A model generated the notes under the pieces. That model was not told where the DNA came from, searched no databases, and worked only from the letters and a program-made list of their open reading frames with translations. Made by a program: the position numbers and the translations under genes. A DNA stretch of 64,000 bases. Origin: JAWKUK01 sp041398605. GTDB lineage: Bacteria; Planctomycetota; UBA1135; GCA-002686595. The stretch is taken from contig JAWKUK010000018.1 of assembly GCA_041398605.1 (NCBI GenBank), forward strand, positions 62,001-126,000, in the 5' to 3' direction. Shown here piece by piece: positions 56,877 through 64,000 of the stretch. Position 1 is the first letter of the stretch, and every line of letters begins with the position of its first letter.

Positions 56877-59606
56877 TCAGGCCTTCTCGTTCGTGGACGG
56901 TCCCCAATGGCGCTGGCGTGTGCCGCCTCGGGCGCGCGCATCGATCAACGTCGCGACCAGCGCCGTCCAGCCGGTCTGGTGCCCGGCGCCGAGCCCGCGG
57001 CCGTTGTCGCCGTGGAAGTACTCGTGGAACAGCAGTTGGTCCCGCCAGTGCGGATGTTCGGCGAGGGGCTCGCCGCCCGCGACTCGACCGTCGCCATGGA
57101 ACGGGCGCCGCCCTTCGGGCCCCTTCGACCAGGGTTGAACCAGGCGCCGAGCGAGCTCGCGCGAGACCTCGCCTAGGTTCATCAAGACGCCGGAGCCGGT
57201 CGGGCACTCGACGCGGAGCGTGTCGCCGTAGAAGTGGTGATAACGCTCGAGGGCCTCGACGAGCAGGAAGTTGATCGGCATCCAGATCGGCCCGCGCCAA
57301 TTGGAGTTGCCGCCGAACATCCGGCTGTCGCTCTCGCCTGGCGCGTACCGCGCTGAGAACCGCTGGCCAGCGAGCGTCAGCTCGAACGGGCGGGACGCGT
57401 GGGCCTTGCTGAGCGAGCGGACGCCGAAGGAGGACAGGAGCTCCTTCTCGTCGAGGACGTAGCGCAGCACCTGGATCAAGCGCTCGCGGCTCGGGATGGC
57501 GAGCAAGCGATGCTCGTGGCCTTCGTCGTCCTCCATGTACCCCATGCGGTAGCACACGTCGGTGCGGTTCTCGAGGAACCAGCGCATGCGGCGCTCGAAG
57601 CCGGGCAGCGCGTCGATCGCGCTCTGCTCGAGCACCTCGACTGCGAGCAGCGGAATCACGCCGACCGCGCTGCGCAGCTTCAGCGGGACGCTGCGCCCTT
57701 GCACGAGGATGTGGTCGTAATAGAAGCCGTCCTCCTCGTCCCAGAGCCCCGTGCCGTCGAGGTGGTTCATCGCGTCGGCGATCGCGATGAAGTGCTCCAA
57801 GAACTTGCTCGCGAGGTCCTCGTACGAGCTGTCGAAGCGCGCGAGCTCGAGCGCGATGGACAGCATCGTCCCGCAGTAGAACGCCATCCAGGCGGTGCCG
57901 TCCGCTTGTTCGAGCGAGCCCCCGCCAGGCAGCGGCGCGCCGCGATCGAAGACACCGATGTTGTCCAGGCCCAGGAAGCCGCCGCTGAAGAGGTGCCGCC
58001 CGTGCGCGTCCTTGCGGTTGACCCACCAAGTGAAGTTGAGCAGCAGCTTCTGGAAGCAGCTCTTCAGGAACAGTTGATCGCGTTGACCTGGCGGCCCGGT
58101 GATCTTGTAAACGCGCCACACGGCCCACGCATGCACGGGTGGATTGACATCACCGAAGTTCCATTCGTAGGCCGGGATCTGCCCGTTCGGGTGCATGTAC
58201 CACTCGCGCAGCAAGAGCGCGAGCTGCTGCTTCGCGAACGTCGCATCGATGCGCGCGAATGGGATCATGTGGAACGCGAGGTCCCACGCCGCGTACCACG
58301 GGTACTCCCACTTGTCCGGCATCGACAAGACGTCGCGGTTGTACAGATGGTCCCACTCGATGTTCCGGCCGTGCAGGCGCTCGCGCGGCGGCGGAGGCTG
58401 CAGCGGATCCCCGTCGAGCCAGTGCGGCACGACGTAGTGATAGAACTGCTTGGTCCAGAGGAGGCCAGCGTAAGCGCGGCGCGCGACCACGCGCTCGTCG
58501 GGGGTGAGCTTCGGGTGCGCGAGCTGGGCGTGGAACTCGTGGGCTTCCAGCTGTCGCGCCGCGCAGACGGCCTCGAAATCGGCCCCGAGGCGCGGCGCCC
58601 GTTGCCCGGCAGAGAGGCGCGCGCGGACCTCGCGTGCGCCGCCAGCGGGCACGTGCAGCACGTAGTGGGCTGCGACCTTTGTCCCTCTTCCATCGGGCGC
58701 GACGGCGCTCGTGTCCCCAGCGACGATGTACGCGTGGAACGCGTCCTTCACGTGCGCGGCGACGTTCTCCGCGCCATAGAGCCGCTTCAGGTTCGACTCG
58801 TTCTCTGTGAAGAGCAAGGTCGGAGCGGTGCCGTCGGAGGCATCGTCGAACGCGGCGCAATAGTCGCCGAGCGTGTCGTGCGAAGCCGCGACGGTCCTCG
58901 CGTCGCGTCGCACGATGGTCGGCTTCGGGCCGTGCTCTTCGCCGCTGCGGCCCCAGCTCCAGGTGTTGCGGAACCACAGCGTTGGCAGCACGTGGATCGT
59001 CGCAGCCTCCGGTCCATGGTTCTCGATGCGCCAACGCACGAGCACGTCGTCGGGGGACGCCTTCGCGTACTCGACGGTCACATCGAAGAAGCGGTCCTCG
59101 GCGAAGACGCCCGTGTCTGTCAGCTCGTATTCGAGGTCTTGCAGGCCCCGCCGCGCGTTCTCGCGCACGAGCTCTTCATAGGGGAACGCGCGCTGCGGAT
59201 AGCGATACAGCGCCGACATCCACGAGTGCGTGGGGGTGCCGTCGAGGTGCCAATAACACTCCTTGACGTCCTCGCCGTGGTTGCCTTCGGGGCCCGTGAG
59301 CCCGAACAAGCGCTCCTTCAGGATCGGATCGACGCCGTTCCAGAGCGCGACGGAGAGGCACATGCGCCCTTGGCGATCGGAGAACCCGAGCAGCCCGTCC
59401 TCGCCCCAGCGGTAGACGCGGCTCCGGGCGTGCTCATGGGGGAAGCTGCCCCATGCGTCGCCGTCGGCGGAATAGTCCTCGCGCACGGTGCCCCATTGCC
59501 GATCCGCGAGGTACGGGCCCCAACGCTTCCAGTTCGCACGGCGCCGCGTGTCGTCGTCGAGGCGCGCGCGCTCAGCGTTGGCGGGTGTCGTGCTGTTGGC
59601 TGGCAT
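56877..59606 (-). CDS. GH63-like glucosidase (mannosylglycerate hydrolase group)
   Basis: 909 aa, ATG 59606, no signal peptide. An N-terminal beta domain (residues 30-350: GTVREDYSADGDAWGSFPH, YWHLDGTPTHSWMSALYRYP) is followed by an (alpha/alpha)6 catalytic barrel. Key parts are EYPWYAAWDLAFHMIPFAR (acid/base region), PAYEWNFGDVNPPVHAWAV, the SGGFLGLDNIGVFDRG segment, and FGGNSNWRGPIWMPINFLLV near the C-terminus. This architecture belongs to the bacterial GH63-related family that hydrolyses mannosylglycerate, glucosylglycerate or related alpha-glucosides. The exact substrate is not determinable from sequence. Cytoplasmic location suits compatible-solute turnover. The downstream gene rsmB lies 45 bp away on the same strand. 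Confidence 0.78.
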   Translation of the reverse strand: MPANSTTPANAERARLDDDTRRRANWKRWGPYLADRQWGTVREDYSADGDAWGSFPHEHARSRVYRWGEDGLLGFSDRQGRMCLSVALWNGVDPILKERLFGLTGPEGNHGEDVKECYWHLDGTPTHSWMSALYRYPQRAFPYEELVRENARRGLQDLEYELTDTGVFAEDRFFDVTVEYAKASPDDVLVRWRIENHGPEAATIHVLPTLWFRNTWSWGRSGEEHGPKPTIVRRDARTVAASHDTLGDYCAAFDDASDGTAPTLLFTENESNLKRLYGAENVAAHVKDAFHAYIVAGDTSAVAPDGRGTKVAAHYVLHVPAGGAREVRARLSAGQRAPRLGADFEAVCAARQLEAHEFHAQLAHPKLTPDERVVARRAYAGLLWTKQFYHYVVPHWLDGDPLQPPPPRERLHGRNIEWDHLYNRDVLSMPDKWEYPWYAAWDLAFHMIPFARIDATFAKQQLALLLREWYMHPNGQIPAYEWNFGDVNPPVHAWAVWRVYKITGPPGQRDQLFLKSCFQKLLLNFTWWVNRKDAHGRHLFSGGFLGLDNIGVFDRGAPLPGGGSLEQADGTAWMAFYCGTMLSIALELARFDSSYEDLASKFLEHFIAIADAMNHLDGTGLWDEEDGFYYDHILVQGRSVPLKLRSAVGVIPLLAVEVLEQSAIDALPGFERRMRWFLENRTDVCYRMGYMEDDEGHEHRLLAIPSRERLIQVLRYVLDEKELLSSFGVRSLSKAHASRPFELTLAGQRFSARYAPGESDSRMFGGNSNWRGPIWMPINFLLVEALERYHHFYGDTLRVECPTGSGVLMNLGEVSRELARRLVQPWSKGPEGRRPFHGDGRVAGGEPLAEHPHWRDQLLFHEYFHGDNGRGLGAGHQTGWTALVATLIDARARGGTRQRHWGPSTNEKA

Positions 59607-59629
59607 GGAGGTGGGGCGCGAGGAGAGCG

Positions 59630-60256
59630 CTACGGAGCCTCAGCGCAGCGCACGACGCCGAGGTCGATGTCGCCGTCGGCGGGGATCTCCGCTAAGTCAA
59701 CGGAGGCCTCCCACGCTCCAGCGGCCGTCTCTGCGCGGAGATGGAAGCGCGCGCGCTGGCCAGGTGTCAGCGCCGCGCAGCCGATCGTCCACCGGGTGGG
59801 GTCGTCGGTGAAGAGGTACGCGTTGGGGGTCGCGCGGCCGTCGTCGCCTGAGAGCTGGACTGCGACGCTCGCGGCGACCAATGGAGCGCCCGCGGCGTCG
59901 CTGAGGCGCACGATGACGTTGCGCGGCGAGGGCCGGACGGCGTCGGGTGTGTCGGCCATGAAAGGGGCGTGGAGGCGCGGTTCATGGCGCGCCGTCTCTA
60001 CCTCCGCCTGCGTCGCTCCGGTGACCTCGGGCGCAGCCCCGGAGGTCTCTTCCGTGAGCGCGAGGGCTTCGAGCGTCGCGCGATTGAGCGTGGTCGCCTC
60101 CAGCGTCGCCGACCCGGCGGCCCCGCCAGGCGCCACGCCGAGCAGCGACCTGACTTGGTCGGCCCGCGAACGCGCGAGCTGCCCGACACCGGCCAGGGCC
60201 AGCGCGACCGCGCCGTAGGCGAAGATAGGTCCCTTCATCGGCAAGCGTGCGAACAT
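59630..60256 (-). CDS. Exported hypothetical protein with beta domain
   Basis: 208 aa, ATG 60256. Residues 8-28 form a transmembrane or signal segment (GPIFAYGAVALALAGVGQLA). The middle (residues 45-95) is Ala/Thr/Glu-rich low complexity. The C-terminal 100 residues are a beta-sandwich-like domain (NVIVRLSDAAGAPLVAASVAV, ARFHLRAETAAGAWEASVDL, DIDLGVVRC). The family is not recognised; the domain resembles carboxypeptidase-regulatory-like modules found elsewhere in this window. It lies 23 bp upstream of the glucosidase on the same strand, so it may be in one operon. Confidence 0.6.
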   Translation of the reverse strand: MFARLPMKGPIFAYGAVALALAGVGQLARSRADQVRSLLGVAPGGAAGSATLEATTLNRATLEALALTEETSGAAPEVTGATQAEVETARHEPRLHAPFMADTPDAVRPSPRNVIVRLSDAAGAPLVAASVAVQLSGDDGRATPNAYLFTDDPTRWTIGCAALTPGQRARFHLRAETAAGAWEASVDLAEIPADGDIDLGVVRCAEAP

Positions 60257-60340
60257 GTGCGTCTCCTGTGGGTCCTGCGCTTCATCGACTGAATCCGGCA
60301 GAAGGTGAAGGGGACTCCGGGACGGCGCGGTCCGTGCGGT

Positions 60341-60976
60341 TCAGGCCAGGTAGCCGTAGATCGCCACGAAGTGGCACGCGCTGCCGGCCAGGACAAAGAG
60401 GTGCCAAGCGGCGTGGTGGTAGCGTTGGCCGCGCCAGACGTAGAACAGCGTGCCGAGCGAATACGCGAGCCCGCCCGCGAGGAGCCAGGCGAGGGCCGGC
60501 GGCGGGACGTGCTGGAGCAGCGGCTTGATGGCGATGAGGCCGACCCAGCCCATCCCCAGGTACAGGATGGTCGAAGCGCGCCGGAACCTGTGGGAGTAGC
60601 GGGCCTTGAACAGGATTCCGATGAGGGCCATGCCCCACATGGCGCCGAAGACGGACCAACCCCACGGGCCGCGCAGGGGTCCCAGCATGAACGGGGTGTA
60701 CGTGCCGGCGATGAGCACGTAGATGAGCGAGTGGTCGAGCGCCTTGAAGAGCGCGCGCGCTCGCGTGTGCGCGAGCGAGTGGTACAGCGTCGAGCCGAGG
60801 TAGAGGAGCACCAGCGCCGCGCCGAAGATGGTGAAGCTGACGACGCGCCAAGGATCGTCCGTTGCGGCGGCGCGCACGATCAGCAAGACGAGCCCGGCGA
60901 TGCTGAGCAGCGCGCCTGCGCCGTGCGTGATGGCGTTCGCGAGCTCCTCGCCAACGGACTGAGTGCGTGTGTTCAT
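60341..60976 (-). CDS. Hemolysin III/TrhA-family membrane protein
   Basis: 211 aa. A seven-helix membrane protein of the hemolysin III (YqfA/TrhA, PAQR-like) family. Conserved motifs: EELANAITHGAGAL in the first helix, GSTLYHSLAH, LDHSLIYVLIAGTYTPFML, and the C-terminal RYHHAAWHLFVLAGSACHF containing the His residues that chelate zinc in PAQR proteins. In known bacteria TrhA affects membrane energetics. The start ATG is at 60976; no Shine-Dalgarno is evident. It lies 84 bp upstream of the gene at 60256 on the same strand. Confidence 0.92.
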   Translation of the reverse strand: MNTRTQSVGEELANAITHGAGALLSIAGLVLLIVRAAATDDPWRVVSFTIFGAALVLLYLGSTLYHSLAHTRARALFKALDHSLIYVLIAGTYTPFMLGPLRGPWGWSVFGAMWGMALIGILFKARYSHRFRRASTILYLGMGWVGLIAIKPLLQHVPPPALAWLLAGGLAYSLGTLFYVWRGQRYHHAAWHLFVLAGSACHFVAIYGYLA

Positions 60977-61046
60977 CGGTGTTGCCTGGCGCGGGTCGGG
61001 CGCGCTGCGAAGTCGACCTACGGTACCTCAGGTCGCGCAACGCGCA

Positions 61047-62000
61047 TCAAGAGTGACGCTCTCCGTCGCCGGGGTCCGAGAGGGCGCGATCGTAGCGCTG
61101 CGTCGCTTCACGCGCGATCGCTGCGAAGCGCGCGTCGACATCGCGCCCGTACGCGCGCAGGTGCGCGAGCGCCTCCGCGCCGCGCGACATCATCAACGCC
61201 GCGACCGCGGCTCGCGCATCACCCTCCTCTCGCGCGTCCGCCAGGTATCCGATCAGGGCTTCGAGCGCGCCCTCCGCCCGCGAATCGCCGAGCGCAAACG
61301 CCGCGCTCTCGCGGTCGCTGCGCCGCTCGCTCGCCAAGTGCGCCCGCGCGCGCTCCAGGCCCGCCAGGGGCGAGAGCCGCAAGTACGCCAGGAGCACGCT
61401 CGAGACGACATCTGGCTCGGGGTCGCCGCCGTGCAGCTTCAAGCGCAAGAGCGCCGTCCCGCGCTCGTCGCCGTGGTAGGCGACCCCCTCCGCGCCAGCA
61501 GCGCGCACGACGGGCTCCTCATCGCACAGCATGTCGGCGAGCACATCGAGCGCATCCCCGACCCGCAGCCGCACCAAGGCCAGGCCGCACCGCGCGCGCA
61601 AGCCTTGCGCCGAGTCCGACTGTGGCATCGAGCCCTCCATTTGCACGTGCGTCAGCCCGCGCCGGAAGGGGCCCTCCAGCGGGTGCTCCAGTCGATCGAG
61701 CGCTTCTGCGAGGGCGGTCTTCCCGTGGCATCCGGGGTCGAGCTTGCTGGCCTCCCCGGCCCGCGCGCGCCCCGCGGCGCCGACCCCGAAGAGGTGCGTG
61801 TACGCCGCGAGCATCAGCGGCTCGAGCGCGGCGCGGTCTTCCGTTTCCACGAGCGGCGCGGCGCGGGCGACGAGGTGCGAGCTCTTGCTCGCGAGCGCGC
61901 GCCGCAGCGTCTCGCTTCGATCCGCAGCGTACGGGTCGCGCCCGAGCGCGCCGAGCGCGGAATAGAGCTCGTCGAAGGCCTTCCGGGAGAGTTGCGCCAT
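61047..62000 (-). CDS. HEAT-repeat protein
   Basis: 317 aa, ATG 62000. Helical repeat protein with alternating Ala/Leu-rich helices (EALDRLEHPLEGPFRRGL, GLALVRLRVGDALDVLADML, EEPVVRAAGAEGVAYHGDERG, AFALGDSRAEGALEALIGYL). Pairs with the D-x-x-V-R-x-A-A pattern (EEPVVRAAGAEGVA, DRESAAFALGDSR) are typical of PBS/HEAT lyase-like repeats. No signal peptide, no enzymatic domain. Unrelated in sequence to the HEAT protein at 39568. It lies 70 bp upstream of the hemolysin III gene on the same strand. Confidence 0.7.
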   Translation of the reverse strand: MAQLSRKAFDELYSALGALGRDPYAADRSETLRRALASKSSHLVARAAPLVETEDRAALEPLMLAAYTHLFGVGAAGRARAGEASKLDPGCHGKTALAEALDRLEHPLEGPFRRGLTHVQMEGSMPQSDSAQGLRARCGLALVRLRVGDALDVLADMLCDEEPVVRAAGAEGVAYHGDERGTALLRLKLHGGDPEPDVVSSVLLAYLRLSPLAGLERARAHLASERRSDRESAAFALGDSRAEGALEALIGYLADAREEGDARAAVAALMMSRGAEALAHLRAYGRDVDARFAAIAREATQRYDRALSDPGDGERHS

Positions 62001-62151
62001 GGTGGGGGGGAGTGCCGCTCCGTGCGCTGAAGTCTGTCACACCGCGCCGACAATTCCGTACCCTCGCTCAGCGCATCCTCCCCGAGCGCGCGTCGAATTC
62101 CCCTCCGCCGGCCCGCGCGTGTCGCGGGGGCGGCCTTACAGGAGCTTCAAG

Positions 62152-62817
62152 ATGCCGAACCCCCGTTCCAATGACGCAGACCTCCGGGGCGCACACCAAG
62201 GAGGCACGCTCGCCAGGTTCATGCTCGCTGGGGCCGTCGTTGCCTTCATCTCGGCGTGCAGCACCGATGCGACGGGCGCGCGCACCACGACGAGCGAGGC
62301 CGCTGCGCCGACGGCGTCACAAGCGCGCACAGAGCCACCGCCCACCCACGAGCCCGCTGCGCCGCCGGAGCAGGCTCCCCCGACGCCGACCCCGTCCGAC
62401 ACCCCGAAGATCGTCATGTCAGATCGCTACAACGCCCTCACGCCGGGCGAAGCGCGTGTCCTCCTGCACAAGGGCACCGAGCGCGCGTTTGTCGGCGAGT
62501 ACACCGACAACGAAGCCGCCGGCACATACCTGTGTCGCCAGTGCAACCAGCCCCTCTATCGCTCGACGGACAAGTTCCACTCACGCTGCGGTTGGCCCTC
62601 GTTCGACGACGAGCTGCCCGGCGCGGTGCGCCGCGAGACAGACGCCGATGGTTATCGCACGGAGATCCTGTGCTCGAACTGCGACGGCCACCTCGGCCAC
62701 GTCTTCCTCGGCGAGCGCATGACGGACAAGAACACGCGCCACTGCGTGAACTCGATCTCGATGACGTTTGTCCCCGAGGGCGAGCCTTTGCCGCCGACGA
62801 TCAAGTTGCAGCAATGA
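62152..62817 (+). CDS. msrB: Lipoprotein peptide-methionine (R)-S-oxide reductase MsrB
   Basis: 221 aa, ATG 62152 with CAGGAGC 6 nt upstream. The signal ends in FISAC, a lipobox with Cys36, then a Thr/Pro-rich linker (residues 40-85). The MsrB domain has zinc ligands CRQC and CSNC, FHSRCGWPSFDDEL, GHLGHVFLGERM and the catalytic Cys in RHCVNSISM. It reduces methionine R-sulfoxide. Being a lipoprotein, it should work outside the cytoplasm, where repair needs an exported electron donor; none is adjacent. There are many MsrB proteins without a lipobox, so this one is adapted for export. Confidence 0.93.
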   Translation: MPNPRSNDADLRGAHQGGTLARFMLAGAVVAFISACSTDATGARTTTSEAAAPTASQARTEPPPTHEPAAPPEQAPPTPTPSDTPKIVMSDRYNALTPGEARVLLHKGTERAFVGEYTDNEAAGTYLCRQCNQPLYRSTDKFHSRCGWPSFDDELPGAVRRETDADGYRTEILCSNCDGHLGHVFLGERMTDKNTRHCVNSISMTFVPEGEPLPPTIKLQQ

Positions 62818-62855
62818 CCGCGGCGGCGGCGCGCCTGCGGCGGTGACCCCGCCAG

Positions 62856-62897
62856 CCAAGGCCTGTCATCCAAGGCCTGTCATCCAAGGCCTGTCAT
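62856..62897. repeat. 14-bp direct repeat (three copies) overlapping fmt stop
   Basis: Three exact copies of CCAAGGCCTGTCAT. The last touches the fmt stop codon (62897-62899). Confidence 0.85.
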
Positions 62898-63895
62898 CAG
62901 GGCGCTGCGGCGCCCGGCGCCACGCCAAAGCGCGCCCCCGGCGCAAGGCGCGCGCCGCGCAGGAACGACGCCGCGTCCATGGCGCCCTTGCCCGCGGGCT
63001 TGACCTCGATGAGCTCAAGCGCGCCCGCGCCGGCGGCGACCGCCGTCGAGGCGCGCCCCGCGGCGTCGGCGAGCAGCGCGCCAGCCTGTGGCTGCGGCGC
63101 TCCCTCGGGCTGGGCCGGGAGCGCGACCGCGCGCGCCCGCAGCAGCTCCAGCTCGCGCCCGTCCGGGAGGGTCGTCCGCGCGCCGGGCCAGGGCTGCATC
63201 GCGCGCACGAGCCGCGCGAGCTCCTCCGCCGGGCGCGCCCAGTCCAGCGCCCCATCGGCCTTGACGAGCTTTGGCGCCAGCGTGACGTGCGCGGGGTCTT
63301 GCGGCGTGAACGTCGCCGTTCCGGCCGCGAGCTGATCGAGCGCAGCGACGAGCGCCTCGCCCCCGATCGGCGCGAGGCGCTCGAACAGGGCGCCGGAGGT
63401 CTCGTCCGGGCCGATCGGCGTGCGCCGCTCCAGGAGCACATCGCCTGCGTCGAGGGCCATGACCATGCGCTGGATGCTGACGCCGGTCTCGGCGTCGCCG
63501 TGCTGGACCGCGCGCTGGATGGGGGACGCGCCGCGCCAGCGCGGCAGCAGCGAGCCGTGCACGTTGAGCGCCCCGTGCGGGCACAGACCGAGGAGGTCAC
63601 GGCGCAGGAGCTCTCCGTAGCTCGCGACGACCAGGACGTCCGCGCCAAACGCCGCCAGGGTCGCGACGAACTCGGGGTCCTTCGTCGTCTCGGGTTGCAA
63701 CACCGGCAGCCCCGCCGCCTTCGCGAGCGTCACGAGCGGGCTCTCGACGACGACACGCCCCCGACCGCGCGGGCGGTCCGGGGGCGTGACGAGCGCGAGC
63801 ACGCGGTGGGGGCTCGCGAGGAGCGCGTCGAGCACGGGCGCCGCAAACGGCGGCGAGCCCATGAAGATGACGGAGAGTGCCGATGGTTCGCTCAT
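62897..63895 (-). CDS. fmt: Methionyl-tRNA formyltransferase
   Basis: 332 aa, ATG 63895. The N-terminal formyltransferase domain shows VIFMGSPPFAAPVLDALL, VTPPDRPRGRGR, the catalytic Asn-His region LNVHGSLLPRWRGASPIQRAV and the Asp-containing GETGVSIQ-like stretch (AETGVSIQRMVMALDAGDVL). The OB-fold C-terminal domain follows (residues about 210-332). It formylates Met-tRNAfMet for initiation using 10-formyl-THF. Length is slightly above average (310-330). An imperfect 21-bp repeat lies just upstream of its start. A partial gene lies beyond. Confidence 0.94.
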   Translation of the reverse strand: MSEPSALSVIFMGSPPFAAPVLDALLASPHRVLALVTPPDRPRGRGRVVVESPLVTLAKAAGLPVLQPETTKDPEFVATLAAFGADVLVVASYGELLRRDLLGLCPHGALNVHGSLLPRWRGASPIQRAVQHGDAETGVSIQRMVMALDAGDVLLERRTPIGPDETSGALFERLAPIGGEALVAALDQLAAGTATFTPQDPAHVTLAPKLVKADGALDWARPAEELARLVRAMQPWPGARTTLPDGRELELLRARAVALPAQPEGAPQPQAGALLADAAGRASTAVAAGAGALELIEVKPAGKGAMDAASFLRGARLAPGARFGVAPGAAAP

Positions 63896-63945
63896 GTCGC
63901 CCGGCGCGCAGCGAGGGTCGCCCGGCGCGCAGCGGGGGTCGCCCG
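63895..63945. repeat. 21-bp direct repeat upstream of fmt
   Basis: Two and a half copies of GTCGCCCGGCGCGCAGCGAGG with small changes, between the fmt start and the preceding gene. Confidence 0.7.
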
Positions 63946-63953
63946 CGATCGGA

Positions 63954-64000
63954 TCAACCGACGTGCGGGTCGACGGCCTGCTTGAGCGCGTCGTAGCGCT
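63954..64000 (-). CDS. C-terminal end of an unidentified gene (3' partial piece)
   Basis: The frame is open from the right edge to a TGA at 63954-63956, ending RYDALKQAVDPHVG. It would lie 58 bp upstream of fmt on the same strand, where def or a related gene often sits, but 15 residues are not enough to identify it. Confidence 0.35.
   Translation of the reverse strand, partial: RYDALKQAVDPHVG

Noticed and set aside
57399..60218. 939-codon plus-strand open frame
   Set aside because: Antisense to the GH63-like gene, which has clear family motifs.
1..64000. tRNA, rRNA, transposase, integrase or toxin-antitoxin genes
   Set aside because: None was seen on either strand, and gene content and composition look uniform, so no mobile island is claimed.

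Overview
This 64 kb window comes from a very GC-rich (roughly 70%) bacterial chromosome close to its replication origin. Gene content points to a Planctomycetota-like bacterium: a Ser/Thr kinase fused to a formylglycine-generating-enzyme-like domain, very long secreted proteins of carboxypeptidase-regulatory-like repeats, several DUF/HEAT envelope proteins and a dnaA/dnaN/dciA/gyrB block. This is inference from family content; no rRNA or other marker is present, and Myxococcota or another high-GC lineage is not excluded. Genes are dense. GTG and TTG starts are common, and several neighbours overlap by 4 bp (ATGA or GTGA), suggesting translational coupling.

Layout. 0-7 kb: 3' end of the kinase/FGE gene, an unknown gene, a small NTF2-like membrane-anchored protein and a convergent 980-aa repeat protein. 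7-10 kb: korAB, a 2-oxoacid:ferredoxin oxidoreductase. 10-14.3 kb: signalling genes, namely a FIST sensor coupled to a soluble hybrid histidine kinase, DUF2270, and a CheW domain interrupted by a CZB zinc domain. 14.4-25.7 kb: mostly envelope and secreted proteins plus DUF2809, alpha/beta hydrolase, DUF72 and DUF374 acyltransferase genes. 25.8-28.6 kb: an anchored cyclophilin, a 53-bp-periodic array of parS sites, and parB. 28.8-33.7 kb: membrane protein, metallophosphoesterase, a C-terminal HPr-domain fusion, and an RpoD-type sigma factor. 33.7-45 kb: hemW, DUF502-pyrF-bshC-bshB1, a HEAT protein, parA with a long acidic tail, then bshA and a cysteine desulfurase. 45-52 kb: dnaA, an intergenic oriC candidate, and the overlapping operon dnaN-dciA-gyrB. 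52-64 kb: a lone MshEN-domain protein, SDR, polysaccharide deacetylase, rsmB, a GH63-like glucosidase, hemolysin III, HEAT, a lipoprotein MsrB, and fmt.

Two themes stand out. First, origin biology: parA, parB, at least nine perfect parS sites (TGTTCCACGTGGAACA), dnaA, dnaN, dciA and gyrB lie within 25 kb. However, parA is 13 kb from parB, and eight of the parS sites sit in one helically phased array beside parB. Second, thiol/redox metabolism: bshA, bshB1 and bshC imply bacillithiol synthesis, accompanied by a cysteine desulfurase and an exported MsrB. I saw no tRNA or rRNA gene, no insertion sequence, no prophage and no CRISPR array.
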